Shown: positions 27,046 to 36,469, counted from the stretch's first letter. The stretch: DNA of 64,000 nucleotides from Brachyspira aalborgi (GCF_008016455.1 NZ_SAXU01000001.1:682001-746000), one strand, 5' to 3'. Notes: generated by a model not told the origin, from the letters alone. Translations and numbers: made by a program.

Positions 27046-27519
27046 TTAATTTAATTTTTGAGCTGCTGTTTTTAAACTAGTAGCTGCTGTTTTTAAATCA
27101 TCAACTGCTGCTTTTAAATCTGTATTTGCTGCTGTTACTGCTGCTACCGCTCCTACCGCTGCTGTTTCTACTTTGCCTGCCTCTTCTTTTAAATTATTTG
27201 TTGCTGCTTCCGCTGCTGTTTTTACTGCTTCTACTTTTGTTTTTAACTCTCCTGTTGCTGCATCTGCTATTGCTGTTGCTGCTGTTGCTATCATTGTTGC
27301 CACTGTTTTTACTTTTTTTTCTGTTGGTGCTTGTTCTGCTGCTATTGCTGCTGCCTCTGTTTTTGCTGCTGACGCTGCTTGTTTTGCTAATTCAAGTTTA
27401 GTTGGCGTTGGGTTAGTAGGTTTACTTCCGCCTTCGTCCTTGCTACAGCTTACCGACAATAACGATAAAGCCATTACCGTTATTAATAAAGATTTAAGAA
27501 TGTTTTTTGTGTGTTTCAT
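27046..27519 (-). CDS. Ala-rich helical lipoprotein
   Basis: 157 residues from ATG 27519, which has GGAG eight bases upstream; a GTG three codons before would sit on that site and is rejected. Signal peptide with lipobox SVSC, then a charged linker (SKDEGGSKPTNPTPTK). The rest is almost pure Ala/Lys/Glu/Thr helix in quasi-repeats such as KTAAEAATNNLKEEAG and LKAAVDDLKTAATSLKTAA. The 7- and 11-residue spacing of alanines suggests a long coiled coil, like Lpp-type or amphipathic outer-membrane lipoproteins. It is preceded by four tandem promoters and a repeat-bearing leader ORF, so its expression looks variable. Function unknown. Confidence 0.85.
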   Translation of the reverse strand: MKHTKNILKSLLITVMALSLLSVSCSKDEGGSKPTNPTPTKLELAKQAASAAKTEAAAIAAEQAPTEKKVKTVATMIATAATAIADAATGELKTKVEAVKTAAEAATNNLKEEAGKVETAAVGAVAAVTAANTDLKAAVDDLKTAATSLKTAAQKLN

Positions 27520-27559
27520 TTTGCACACTCCTTTTGAATAAATTTTTTTTATAACTAAA

Positions 27560-27575
27560 CAGAGATTTCTCTCTG
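27560..27575 (-). other. GAAA-tetraloop hairpin in the lipoprotein leader
   Basis: On the minus strand CAGAGA-GAAA-TCTCTG is a perfect 6-bp stem with a GNRA loop. It lies between the leader ORF and the lipoprotein ribosome binding site, where translation of a longer leader ORF would unfold it. Confidence 0.7.
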
Positions 27576-27670
27576 ATAAGCTATCGAAAGTAATTGAAGT
27601 TAAAAAGATTTTAACTAAATGTAAAAAATATTTTTGAAATAGAAATTTAAAATAATTATTTAAGATATAA

Positions 27671-27742
27671 TTATGGCTTTGCTTTGCTTTGCTTTGCTTT
27701 GCTTAACAAATTTACAGTATTGTTATTTGTTGTAGTTTTCAT
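27671..27742 (-). CDS. Leader ORF with an AAAGC repeat upstream of the lipoprotein gene
   Basis: Start ATG 27740-27742 with GAGGAA ten bases upstream. The ORF encodes MKTTTNNNTVNLLSKAKQSK then AKP and stops at TAA. The (AAAGC)n repeat makes its second half. With the present five full units it has 23 codons; with four it also stops soon after. With six, the frame stays open for 53 further codons and enters the lipoprotein ATG in frame. The repeat unit of five bases means each slip changes frame. Probably a regulatory leader rather than a functional peptide. Confidence 0.55.
   Translation of the reverse strand: MKTTTNNNTVNLLSKAKQSKAKP
27676..27704 (-). repeat. Pentanucleotide repeat (AAAGC)5.8 on the minus strand
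   Basis: Five perfect GCTTT units plus GCTT on the plus strand. It lies inside the leader ORF of the lipoprotein gene. Such a tract is prone to slipped-strand length change. Confidence 0.95.
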
Positions 27743-27757
27743 ATCAAACTTTCCTCA

Positions 27758-27769
27758 CCGATTTCTCGG
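27758..27769 (-). other. GAAA-tetraloop hairpin before the leader ORF
   Basis: On the minus strand CCGA-GAAA-TCGG, immediately upstream of the GAGGAA ribosome binding site of the leader ORF. It may stabilise the 5' end or tune access to that site. Confidence 0.6.
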
Positions 27770-27788
27770 CAAATACTTTTACAATTAA

Positions 27789-28002
27789 ATTATACAACAT
27801 TTAAAAAATTAGTCAATAGTTTATTTTAAATTTTTTTCAATATTGATTAATTTAATTTAATAATATTATAAAACATTTTAAAAATTTTGTCAACTATTTA
27901 TTTTAATTAATTGAGTAATATTTTACAATATTTAAAAATTTTTGTCAACAAAATAATTTAAATATTTATTAACTATAATACAATCTTTTAAAATAAAGTC
28001 AA
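27789..28002 (-). promoter_or_regulatory. Array of four tandem promoters for the Ala-rich lipoprotein gene
   Basis: Four promoter-like pairs on the minus strand at near-regular spacing. Pa: TTGACT/TATAAT at 27789-27816. Pb: TTGACA/TATAAT, 17-base spacer, at 27865-27893. Pc: TTGACA/TAAAAT, 17-base spacer, at 27920-27948. Pd: TTGACT/TATTAT at 27975-28002. The intervals are 76, 55 and 55 bases. The surrounding bases are alike, so the array probably grew by duplication. The stretch from 28003 to the tRNA promoter holds no gene. Confidence 0.7.
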
Positions 28003-28151
28003 TATAATTAATTTAAATATTTTTAATTTACAAAAAATTTTTAACATTGATTAAAATATATATCAAGCGTTTATTTTAAAAAAATTAAAATAAAATAGGC
28101 GGAAACCAAAAAATTATAAAACTAAATTAATAAAATATACATTTAAAAATA

Positions 28152-28180
28152 TTGACTAAAAAATATATTTATGTTATTAT
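28152..28180 (+). promoter_or_regulatory. Promoter of tRNA-Ser and fliO
   Basis: TTGACT (28152-28157), 17-base spacer ending in TGT, TATTAT (28175-28180). It lies about 33 bases upstream of the tRNA 5' end. Confidence 0.7.
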
Positions 28181-28212
28181 AAAAAAACTTATTTTTAAAA
28201 TGTATAATGTTT

Positions 28213-28299
28213 GGAGAGCTGCCCGAGAGGCCGAAGGGAACAGTTTGCTAAACTGTCGTAGGATTTTTCCTACCGAGGGTTCGAATCCCTCGCTCTCCG
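28213..28299 (+). tRNA. tRNA-Ser (anticodon GCU)
   Basis: Acceptor stem GGAGAGC (28213-28219) pairs with GCTCTCC (28292-28298), discriminator G28299. The anticodon stem-loop CAGTTTGCTAAACTG shows anticodon GCT. A long variable arm (GTAGGATTTTTCCTAC) and T arm GAGGGTTCGAATCCCTC confirm a class II tRNA. It decodes AGC/AGU. The CCA end is not encoded (GCAT follows). Confidence 0.97.
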
Positions 28300-28311
28300 C
28301 ATCGGATTAAA

Positions 28312-28947
28312 ATGAAGAAAGCGATATTTATAATATTTTTTATAGCCGTATCTATGGCTTATTCTCAAAATGGCGATACAAATAACGAAGCAACCTCAAA
28401 TTATTTTAATGTTCCCACAGAAACAGAAAATAATACAAATAACGAACCTGCGATAATTCAAGATATAAGAAATATTGAAAACAGAGCCGCCGTAAGTTCA
28501 ACAGGAATGTTTATAAGAGCGATTATAGGATTTATATTAACTTTAATCGGAATATATTTAGTGTTTATGTATCTTAAAAATAAAACTAAAAAAATATCGG
28601 GTTCAAACGAAATTATAAAAATATTAGCTACAACGACTGTCGCATCAAATAGATATATTTCGATTATAGAGATAGCGGAAGAAATGTATTTAATTTCAAT
28701 ATCCGACCATAATATTAATTTGCTTGAAAAAATAGAAGATAAAGAAATTAAAGACCAAATAAGAATGATGTATATAAACTCTAAAGAAAATGTGGTTGAA
28801 GATAGTTTTAAAAATATTTTAAATCAAACTTTATCTATATTCAGACAACCAAAAATGAAAGAAAAAGACGCTTTACAATCAACAAAAGAAATTAGAGAGA
28901 GATTGAGAAATTTAAATTCCAACGATAATAATGAAAATAATAAATAA
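28312..28947 (+). CDS. fliO: Flagellar biosynthetic protein FliO
   Basis: 211 residues. Signal-like N terminus (FIIFFIAVSMAYSQ), an Asn/Thr-rich periplasmic linker, one membrane segment around residues 68-88 (AIIGFILTLIGIYLVFMYL), then a cytoplasmic domain with KILATTTVASNRYISIIEI and YLISISDHNINLLEKI, the beta pattern of FliO. It helps assemble the FliPQR export gate. It begins only 12 bases after tRNA-Ser and has no separate promoter, so it is probably cotranscribed with the tRNA. No fliP follows here, unlike the usual gene order. Confidence 0.75.
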   Translation: MKKAIFIIFFIAVSMAYSQNGDTNNEATSNYFNVPTETENNTNNEPAIIQDIRNIENRAAVSSTGMFIRAIIGFILTLIGIYLVFMYLKNKTKKISGSNEIIKILATTTVASNRYISIIEIAEEMYLISISDHNINLLEKIEDKEIKDQIRMMYINSKENVVEDSFKNILNQTLSIFRQPKMKEKDALQSTKEIRERLRNLNSNDNNENNK

Positions 28948-29124
28948 AGTTAATATTTCAGCGATAATTAAAATTCTAATTGCTTAATTTAATAAAATTT
29001 AAAATATATCAAATAAACTAAAAAACAAAAAATTTTTACTTTCTTTCTTACTTATATAAAGAACAATAATTCTAGTTTTCTTTAAAATATATTATTTATT
29101 AAATTATATGAATATATAATTAAT

Positions 29125-30468
29125 TTACTTCCCTAATCTATCTCTTAAAGTTTTGCCCATTTCCTCATAACCTTTTTTACCGAGCATAGCAAACATATTC
29201 TTTTTATACTCCTCAACTCCAGGCTGGTCAAAAGGATTAACGCCAAGAATATATCCCGAAATTCCGCATGCTTTTTCAAAGAAATACAAAAGCTCTCCGA
29301 TTGTAAAAGGAGTAATTTTGTCAATGTCGATTATTATATTAGGAACGCCTCCGTCAACATGAGCTAAAACCGTAGCTTCCAAAGCGGATTTATTTATTTC
29401 ATGCAATTTTTTTCCGTCCAAATAATTGAGTCCGTCCAAATCGGAATCTTCTTTTTTTACGCTTAAATCAATATCTTCGTTTCCGACTCTTATAACAGTT
29501 TCAAATAATCCTCTTTTTCCGTCTTGTATGAATTGTCCTAAAGAATGCAAATCTGTTGAAAAATCCACAGAAGAAGGATATATTCCTTTTTTGTCTTTAC
29601 CTTCGCTCTCTCCGTATAATTGTTTCCACCATTCTGAAATATAATGCATTCTTGGAATATAATTTACCATAATCTCCGTTGCAAAACCTTTATTATATAA
29701 AATATTTCTTATTATAGCGTATAACATAGAAGGATTTTTTTTATAATCGCTATCTTTAGTTAATTTTGCCATAGAATTGAAACCTTTAATTAACTCTTCT
29801 ATATTTATTCCCGCGGCCGCAATAGGAATTAAACCTACGGGAGTTAAGACCGAATATCTTCCGCCGACATCGTCAGGTATTACAAAAGTTCTATATTTAT
29901 TTTCAGTCGATAAAGTTTTTAAAGCGCCTTTTTTAGCGTCAGTAGTCGCTATTATTCTTTTTGAAGCTCCTTCTTTTCCGTATCTTTTTTCGGCATATTC
30001 TTTTAAGAATCTAAAAGCTATCGCAGGCTCTGTTGTAGTTCCGCTTTTTGAAATTACATTTATATAAAAATCTTTATTTTCTAAATAATCCAAAAGATGC
30101 TTAAAATATTCTCCGTTCATATTATGTCCCGCGTATATTACTTGAGTAGCGCCTTTTTTAGCTTGAGCGAAAGGATTTAAAAAAGATTCTATAACCGCTC
30201 TCGCTCCCAAATAAGAACCGCCTATTCCAACGGAAACCAAAACTTCCGCGTTTTCTCTAATCTCTTTTCCTATAGAATCGATTTCTTTAAAAGTTTTTAA
30301 AGCTTCCGAAGGCAAATTAACCCAACCTAAAAAATCGTTTCCCGCTCCTTTTTTGTTTTCCAAAAGTTCGTTTGAATATTTTGCAAAATCATGCAAATAA
30401 TCAAGTTCGTATTCTTTCAAAAAATTCAATGTATTTTTATAATTTATAGTTATCATTTGATACTCCAT
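29125..30468 (-). CDS. pgi: Glucose-6-phosphate isomerase
   Basis: 447 residues, the short bacterial form. Visible motifs are VSVGIGGSYLGARAVIE near residue 80, VISKSGTTTEPAIAFR, GGRYSVLTPVGLIP, and the late QPGVEEYKKNMF. It interconverts glucose-6-P and fructose-6-P in the cytoplasm. It is transcribed alone and divergently from dcd. Confidence 0.97.
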   Translation of the reverse strand: MEYQMITINYKNTLNFLKEYELDYLHDFAKYSNELLENKKGAGNDFLGWVNLPSEALKTFKEIDSIGKEIRENAEVLVSVGIGGSYLGARAVIESFLNPFAQAKKGATQVIYAGHNMNGEYFKHLLDYLENKDFYINVISKSGTTTEPAIAFRFLKEYAEKRYGKEGASKRIIATTDAKKGALKTLSTENKYRTFVIPDDVGGRYSVLTPVGLIPIAAAGINIEELIKGFNSMAKLTKDSDYKKNPSMLYAIIRNILYNKGFATEIMVNYIPRMHYISEWWKQLYGESEGKDKKGIYPSSVDFSTDLHSLGQFIQDGKRGLFETVIRVGNEDIDLSVKKEDSDLDGLNYLDGKKLHEINKSALEATVLAHVDGGVPNIIIDIDKITPFTIGELLYFFEKACGISGYILGVNPFDQPGVEEYKKNMFAMLGKKGYEEMGKTLRDRLGK

Positions 30469-30537
30469 ACTTTTATTTTATGAAATATATTATACAATAT
30501 TAAATTAAAAAATAAAGAAAATAATTAAGGCAAAAAT

Positions 30538-31059
30538 ATGATTTTATCGGGACTCGAAATAGAAAAAAATTTAGGAAAAAATATAATAATAGAACCTTTT
30601 AATAGAAATCAATTAAATTCAAATAGTTATAATGTTAAACTCCATAATAAACTTTTAATATATAAAGAAAATTTATTAGACATGAAAAAACCTAACGAAA
30701 CTAAAGAAATTATAATTTCGGAAGAAGGTTTTAAATTAGAACCTAATCAATTATACTTGGGAAGAACTTTAGAATATACAAGCACAAAAAAATTCGTTCC
30801 TATGATTGAAGGACGCTCTTCTATTGGAAGATTAGGAATTTTCATTCATATAACGGCGGGATTTGGCGATGTTGGATTTTCGGGTTATTGGACTTTGGAA
30901 ATATTTTGTATCAAGCCAATAATAATTTATCCAAATGTTGAAATAGCTCAATTATATTATCATACGATTGGCGGAGATTACGAAGAATATAATAGCGGAA
31001 AATATCAGAATAATACCGATATTCAGCCGAGTATGTTATATAAAGATTTTCTAAAATAA
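30538..31059 (+). CDS. dcd: dCTP deaminase
   Basis: 173 residues of the dUTPase-like fold. Signature GRSSIGRLGIFIHITAGFGDVGFSGYWTLE contains the catalytic Glu at its end and the RSS motif. It removes the amino group of dCTP to give dUTP for dTMP synthesis. The GFGDVGF version resembles bifunctional enzymes that go on to dUMP, so that activity is possible. Twelve bases separate it from the pseudouridine synthase gene. Confidence 0.9.
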   Translation: MILSGLEIEKNLGKNIIIEPFNRNQLNSNSYNVKLHNKLLIYKENLLDMKKPNETKEIIISEEGFKLEPNQLYLGRTLEYTSTKKFVPMIEGRSSIGRLGIFIHITAGFGDVGFSGYWTLEIFCIKPIIIYPNVEIAQLYYHTIGGDYEEYNSGKYQNNTDIQPSMLYKDFLK

Positions 31060-31071
31060 AATTTAATCTAA

Positions 31072-32094
31072 ATGAAAAAAGCGAAAAATAAATTAAATTC
31101 AAACCTTGAGGAAATATATAAAAACTCCGTTATAAGAAAATGCAGAATTGAAGAAAATATTGATTCTATGAGATTAGATAAATATTTAGGAAATAGATTT
31201 TCTTATTATTCAAGAAATAAATGGCAGGATTTAGTCGGGCAGGGTTTGGTATTGGTAAACGGAAAGAGAATAAAATATACGAGAGAGATAAAAAAAGGAG
31301 ATGAAATTGTTTATCATTTGATAGGACTAAAAGAACCCGATATTGATAAAAATATTCAAATAATTTACGATGACGGCGATTTGATTATAGTAAATAAGCC
31401 TGCAAATTTGCCCGTTATACCTTCGGGAAAATATTATTATAATACTTTGCATACGATAATGAAAGAAAATTTAAATTGCAATATAAATATGTTAAATAGA
31501 ATAGACAGAGAAACGAGCGGTTGCGTTGTTATGTCGAGAGGACATGAATTGGCTTCAAAATTCTGTTCAATGCATTCAAAAAATAATTCTAATAAAATAA
31601 AAAAAACTTATATAGCGATAGTTGAAAATGCAAAAAATATTGAAGATAATTTTATCGTTGAAGGATACTTGGAAGAGATAGGAAATATTTTTTATAGAAG
31701 ATATCAAATTCTTAATAAGGATATTGAAAATATTAAAGATATAAAAAATAAAAATTTAAAATATTCAAAAACAAAATTTAAAACCTTAAAAAAATTTGGA
31801 GATTATGCAATTGTAATGGCAAGATTATACACGGGAAGAATGCATCAAATAAGAGTTCATTTGCATTCGCTTGGATTTTATACTTTAGGAGATAAAATAT
31901 ACGGAAAATACGGTCCCGAAGTTTTTAATTCTTTTATTAAAAAAAGCGTTATTCCAAAAGATTTTTTTATAAGACAAGCGTTGCATTCATACAAATTAGA
32001 ATTTAATCATCCTATAACAAATAAACTAATAAAAGTAAAAGCTCCTTTGCCTAAAGACTTAAAAGAATTAATTTCAAAAATAAAAAATTCTTAA
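31072..32094 (+). CDS. RluA-family pseudouridine synthase
   Basis: 340 residues. An S4 RNA-binding domain is near residues 28-80 (DSMRLDKYLGNRFSYYSRNK, VLVNGKR). The catalytic domain follows, with Asp in LNRIDRETSGCVV near residue 145, YTGRMHQIRVHLHSLG and DKIYG. It converts uridine to pseudouridine in rRNA or tRNA; the target site cannot be assigned. An insert of charged residues (IENIKDIKNKNLKYSK) interrupts the middle. Confidence 0.92.
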   Translation: MKKAKNKLNSNLEEIYKNSVIRKCRIEENIDSMRLDKYLGNRFSYYSRNKWQDLVGQGLVLVNGKRIKYTREIKKGDEIVYHLIGLKEPDIDKNIQIIYDDGDLIIVNKPANLPVIPSGKYYYNTLHTIMKENLNCNINMLNRIDRETSGCVVMSRGHELASKFCSMHSKNNSNKIKKTYIAIVENAKNIEDNFIVEGYLEEIGNIFYRRYQILNKDIENIKDIKNKNLKYSKTKFKTLKKFGDYAIVMARLYTGRMHQIRVHLHSLGFYTLGDKIYGKYGPEVFNSFIKKSVIPKDFFIRQALHSYKLEFNHPITNKLIKVKAPLPKDLKELISKIKNS

Positions 32095-32098
32095 AAAA

Positions 32099-33646
32099 TT
32101 ATCGATTATTTATAATATTTCCGTCTTTAATTATAAATATATTTTTTCCGTCAGAAACTATAGAAATTGCAGAATCGGTTTCTTCGTTTATAGCCGATAC
32201 AAAATCGTAGCCTCCAAACTCTCTTCTTTTTAAATTCTCTTTATCTAAAATAAAATAATAATATTTCCCAAGTCGCTCGCCCGTGAATGCGAAAGATTCT
32301 CCGATAAACTTAAAAGAATTTATATTATTATAAGAAGGGCTTTCGAAATCGTCAGTAAAAATATATTGTCTATCGCCTTTTGTAGCGTTATAAACTAAAT
32401 TATTATTTGAAGAAAAATATAATTCGTTTATATTATTAAAATCTTTATTTAATCTTTTTCCGTTTAATATTATAAATGAATTACCGTTTGTTTGCGCCGC
32501 ATAGGCGAAAGATTTTGAATCTGCAGAATATTTATATAAAAGAATATTATCATAATTTGTAATTATCTCTCCTCCAACATGAAAACTTAAATTTTCGTTT
32601 GTATCTATATCGATAAATAATAAAGTTTTTCCATCGGGCGAAAAAGACATATTAGTTATTAAATTATATTCGCCTAAATTTCTGCCGTTTAAAATAAGAC
32701 TTGTCATTACAGGAGTGTTTGTAATATTTTCTTGAGATAATTCGGGCATTTGTAATGAAATAAAATTTGTTATAATATTCGTTATAATCATAAGAGCTAT
32801 AGTGTCGGATTGTCCTTTTACAGTTATTCCTTCCTCATTTGTATAGACGCTGATATTCGATAAATTATAATTAGTAATCATTGAAGTATTTGTAGTCGAT
32901 GCGTTTGTAATTATAGAATTATTTATATCGTTAGTATCAATTTCGGGCATAAATTTAACGGCATCAGCATAATTATTAGCGTCAAAAGAAGCAAAATCAA
33001 CGACTTCAAAAAATATATCGGTATCGTCATTCGATAAAGTTGAACTTTCTTCTACTTCAATAATATATATAAGTTCGTCTCCATAGGTAGAATATTTCAT
33101 TCTGTCGACTTTGCCGTCAATTTGTGTCTCTTCTCCGTTTATATTGATAAAATATTCTCCATCTCTTAAATAAGAAAAAGCAAAATCATTGTCGTCAATA
33201 ATAGAAGCGAATAACTCCGAGTATTCCGTTTGTCTTTCGCCGTTTATAATCGCGATTCCATAATCGTTTAATCTTGCAAATATTATAGAATTATTTCCTG
33301 AAAAATCGCTTCTTTCTATAGAATCAAATTCCATTTCTTTATCGCCATAAATTAAAGTCCACATATCTTTTCCCGTAGAAGATTTCAACATTGTGGCGAC
33401 TAAAATATTATTTGGAAGAATTTTTATTATTCCCGCGTCTTTATAGCCCGTTAATCTTTTTTCTTTATAAATTATATCAAAAGTTTTTTGATTATCTATA
33501 TCGGTTTTTTCTATTATAACGGCAAAATTATTTTCGTCTAAAATATATCCGTCTTTTACTCTCTCGCCTCTTTGCAAAGTATATATTTGAGGAAAAGCCG
33601 AAATATTGATTAAAATAAAAGAAATAAATAATATAAAAATTCTCAT
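32099..33646 (-). CDS. Secreted protein with beta-propeller-like repeats, unknown function
   Basis: 515 residues with a signal peptide (FILFISFILINISAFPQ), no lipobox, no other membrane segment. Repeated strand patterns such as FSPDGKTLLFIDIDTNENL and YSADSKSFAYAAQTNGN, with SPDG/SADS turns, resemble WD40/TolB-like propeller blades. A Thr/Asn-rich stretch near residues 240-265 forms a low-complexity loop. Likely periplasmic or surface protein. It converges with the pseudouridine synthase gene. Confidence 0.7.
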   Translation of the reverse strand: MRIFILFISFILINISAFPQIYTLQRGERVKDGYILDENNFAVIIEKTDIDNQKTFDIIYKEKRLTGYKDAGIIKILPNNILVATMLKSSTGKDMWTLIYGDKEMEFDSIERSDFSGNNSIIFARLNDYGIAIINGERQTEYSELFASIIDDNDFAFSYLRDGEYFININGEETQIDGKVDRMKYSTYGDELIYIIEVEESSTLSNDDTDIFFEVVDFASFDANNYADAVKFMPEIDTNDINNSIITNASTTNTSMITNYNLSNISVYTNEEGITVKGQSDTIALMIITNIITNFISLQMPELSQENITNTPVMTSLILNGRNLGEYNLITNMSFSPDGKTLLFIDIDTNENLSFHVGGEIITNYDNILLYKYSADSKSFAYAAQTNGNSFIILNGKRLNKDFNNINELYFSSNNNLVYNATKGDRQYIFTDDFESPSYNNINSFKFIGESFAFTGERLGKYYYFILDKENLKRREFGGYDFVSAINEETDSAISIVSDGKNIFIIKDGNIINNR

Positions 33647-33749
33647 AAAGATTACTCGCTTTAAATTTAATTTAATATCTTAATATTTTACTTTAATAAT
33701 TATTATTAGTAAAGTATTAAAATTAATAAAATATAGATTTTATAATAAA

Positions 33750-33779
33750 AAAGGAACGCATATTTCTACGCGTCCCTTT
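33750..33779 (-). terminator. Terminator of the degraded lipoprotein gene
   Basis: Minus strand AAAGGGACGC pairs with GCGTTCCTTT (one mismatch), followed by TTTATTATA. It lies downstream of the gene remnant at 33806-33946 and is still intact. Confidence 0.75.
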
Positions 33780-33805
33780 ATTATCTAAAATCATTTTATC
33801 TTTCT

Positions 33806-33946
33806 TTATTGAGCTACTTCAACTCCAGCTTTATCTTGAGTTTCAAAATATTTTTGAGTAAATCTTCTGTAAACTAATTCTCCGCCTTCGTCCGTAAATG
33901 TAGCTATAGAACCGTCTCCAATTATGGCGACAGAACCTGCTCTACC
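33806..33946 (-). pseudogene. C-terminal remnant of a small lipoprotein gene
   Basis: An open stretch of 46 codons ending at TAA (33806-33808), closed upstream by TAA at 33947-33949 and without start or signal. It reads GRAGSVAIIGDGSIATFTDE, then GGELVYRRFTQKYFETQD. The pattern RxFTxxxFxxQ after a DGS turn matches the C terminus of the lipoprotein at 39337-39663 (FRSFTKGTFTAQ) in spacing, so it belongs to the same family. The spacer on either side holds only its terminator and the hppA promoter. Confidence 0.65.
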
Positions 33947-34015
33947 TTAATTTTTTTCTAAAAAAATTCTATGTTTTAAATATGCAAATTATATATTAGA
34001 ATTTCATAAAATATA

Positions 34016-34044
34016 TTGACAATTTATATTTTTTTTGTTATAAT
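34016..34044 (+). promoter_or_regulatory. Promoter of hppA
   Basis: TTGACA (34016-34021), 17-base spacer ending in TGT, TATAAT (34039-34044): a full consensus promoter with extended -10. The leader of about 37 bases ends in GGGGA. Confidence 0.85.
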
Positions 34045-34087
34045 CAATTTAATAATTTTTAAAAATTTTAATTTATAGGGGACTATT

Positions 34088-36469
34088 ATGGAAATGTTAA
34101 TTCAAAATGCCCGCTTTTTTACAATATCGGCGGCAGTATTAACTTTAGCATTCGCATTTTATTTCTATAAATGGATGCGAAAACAGGACGAGGGAACGGA
34201 CAAAATGAAAGAGATAGCTTCTCATGTTCGCTCTGGAGCTTTGGCTTACCTTAAACAACAATATAGGGTTATAGCCTTCTTCTTTGGCGGAGCTTTCATT
34301 ATCTTTGCCATTCTTTCTTATGCATTAAAAGTGCAAAATCCTTTCGTTCCGATTGGATTTTTAACGGGAGGTTTTTTCTCAACTCTATCGGGCTTTTTAG
34401 GAATGAAAACAGCGACTTACGCGTCTGCAAGAACAGCTCATGCGGCTTCAAAATCTTTAAATCAAGGTTTGACTATAGCTTTTCGCTCTGGAGCGGTTAT
34501 GGGGCTTACGGTTGTAGGTTTGGCTTTATTCGATATTTCAATGTGGTTTATAATATTAAACGGTTGGCTTGATAATAATTGGTTTAATACGGATTTTTTA
34601 GGAGTTGGAAATATTTCAAGAGATTCTATGGATTATATCGCCGCTAAAATGCATTTTATAACGACAACAATGTTAAGCTTTGGAGTAGGCGCTTCTTTTC
34701 AGGCTCTATTTGCAAGAGTCGGAGGCGGAATATTTACAAAAGCTGCCGATGTCGGAGCGGATTTAGTCGGTAAAGTTGAAGCTGGAATACCTGAAGACGA
34801 CCCAAGAAATCCTGCCGTTATAGCGGATAATGTCGGCGATAATGTCGGCGATGTTGCTGGAATGGGAGCGGACCTTTACGAATCTTATGCTGGCTCAATA
34901 CTTGCGGCAATGAGTTTAGGTTCTGCGGCTTTCGGTTATATAAATCCTACAATAAGCCCAATATATGCGGTTACTCTTCCTCTTATACTCGCTGCAATAG
35001 GAACTTTATCTTCAATAGTCGGAGTTTTCTTCGTTAAAACTAAAGAAAAAGCGTCTATGGGAGAATTATTAAAATCTTTAAGAGTCGGAGTTTATGTAAG
35101 TAGCGTTATTATTATAGTAGTTTCATTCTTACTTGTAAAAGCGCTTCTTCCTAATAATTTGGGATTATTCGTTTCAATAATAGTGGGACTTATCGCTGGT
35201 AATGTTGTCGGTTTCTTCACAGAATATTATACGGCTGCAGAATACAAACCTACTCAATGGGTTGCTGAACAATCAAAAACGGGACCTGCAACAGTTATAA
35301 TCGGAGGACTTGCAATCGGTATGCAATCTACTTTAATACCCGTTGTTACAGTAGTCGTTTCTATAATATTATCTTTCGGTTTTGCGGGCGGTTTCGGTTC
35401 TGAAGTCGGTTCTTTCTCTCAAGGATTATATGGAATAGCTTTGGCTTCAGTTGGTATGTTATCTACTTTAGGAATCACTTTGGCTACGGACGCTTACGGA
35501 CCAATTGCCGATAATGCGGGAGGAAATGCAGAAATGTCTGGTTTGCCTGAAAGCGTTAGAGAGAGAACGGACGCTTTGGATTCTTTAGGAAATACTACGG
35601 CTGCTACAGGAAAAGGTTTTGCAATATGTTCTGCGGCTTTAACGGCTATGGCTTTAGTCGCCGCTTATATAGAAGAAATTAAAACGGCTTTGGGCAGAAT
35701 GATTAATAGCGGTAATTTAAAAGAAATAGTTATAGGTTCGGTAAAATATACCGCGGAAAGTTCTTCAGAATTATATAATAAAGTAGTTTATAGCTTGAGT
35801 ATGAACGAATTTATGCAGGCTTTCAATATTCACTTAATGAATCCAAAAGTAATAGTTGGAATATTTGTAGGTTCAATGCTTGTATTCTTCTTCTGCGCGT
35901 TGACAATGAAAGCGGTTGGAAGAGCTGCTGGCGGAGTAGTTGAAGAAGTTAGAAGACAATTTAGAGAGATAAAAGGACTTTTGGCTGGAGAAGAAGGAGT
36001 TAAAGCGGATTATGAAAAAGCTGTTCAAATTTGCACAAAATCGGCTCAAAAAGAAATGATTATTCCTTCGGTTTTGGCTATAATAGTTCCCGTTTTGGTT
36101 GGCTTCTTATTTGGAGTTCCCGCTGTTATTGGGCTTTTAATTGGCGGATTAACTTCTGGTTTTGCAATGGCTGTTATGATGTCAAACGCGGGCGGTTCTT
36201 GGGATAACGCTAAAAAATATATAGAAGCTGGAAATTTGGGCGGAAAAAAAATTACGGATAAAAATGGAAATAAAATAACAAATCCTAATCATGCCGCTGC
36301 GGTTATTGGCGATACTGTTGGCGACCCATTTAAAGACACTTCAGGACCAAGTTTAAATATTCTTATAAAATTAATGAGTTTAATAAGCGTGGTTTTTGCA
36401 GGCGCGATTATAGCGTTCTCTCCGAAAATTCAGGCTTTGCTTGGAATAGCGGATAAAATAGTGAAATAA
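34088..36469 (+). CDS. hppA: Membrane-bound pyrophosphatase (K+-dependent, probably Na+-pumping)
   Basis: 793 residues with about 16 membrane segments. The catalytic loop [20 protein letters not shown] is followed by [20 protein letters not shown]. Further substrate-site segments are [16 protein letters not shown] and late [19 protein letters not shown]. The sequence [10 protein letters not shown] has Ala where K+-independent enzymes have Lys, so it should be K+-stimulated. It uses PPi hydrolysis to pump Na+ or H+ out. Na+ pumping would feed the Na+/amino-acid symporters; the ion is inference. Confidence 0.96.
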   Translation: MEMLIQNARFFTISAAVLTLAFAFYFYKWMRKQDEGTDKMKEIASHVRSGALAYLKQQYRVIAFFFGGAFIIFAILSYALKVQNPFVPIGFLTGGFFSTLSGFLGMKTATYASARTAHAASKSLNQGLTIAFRSGAVMGLTVVGLALFDISMWFIILNGWLDNNWFNTDFLGVGNISRDSMDYIAAKMHFITTTMLSFGVGASFQALFARVGGGIFTKAADVGADLVGKVEAGIPEDDPRNPAVIADNVGDNVGDVAGMGADLYESYAGSILAAMSLGSAAFGYINPTISPIYAVTLPLILAAIGTLSSIVGVFFVKTKEKASMGELLKSLRVGVYVSSVIIIVVSFLLVKALLPNNLGLFVSIIVGLIAGNVVGFFTEYYTAAEYKPTQWVAEQSKTGPATVIIGGLAIGMQSTLIPVVTVVVSIILSFGFAGGFGSEVGSFSQGLYGIALASVGMLSTLGITLATDAYGPIADNAGGNAEMSGLPESVRERTDALDSLGNTTAATGKGFAICSAALTAMALVAAYIEEIKTALGRMINSGNLKEIVIGSVKYTAESSSELYNKVVYSLSMNEFMQAFNIHLMNPKVIVGIFVGSMLVFFFCALTMKAVGRAAGGVVEEVRRQFREIKGLLAGEEGVKADYEKAVQICTKSAQKEMIIPSVLAIIVPVLVGFLFGVPAVIGLLIGGLTSGFAMAVMMSNAGGSWDNAKKYIEAGNLGGKKITDKNGNKITNPNHAAAVIGDTVGDPFKDTSGPSLNILIKLMSLISVVFAGAIIAFSPKIQALLGIADKIVK

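Noticed and set aside
27526-27528. GTG start for the Ala-rich lipoprotein
   Set aside because: It lies on the GGAG that serves the ATG at 27519; MKHTK gives a normal lipoprotein signal.
27126-27541. Leu-rich and Ala/Val-rich ORFs on the plus strand
   Set aside because: They are antisense shadows of the Ala-rich lipoprotein gene; GCT/GCA-rich codons read backwards give runs of Leu or Ala. No ribosome binding site.
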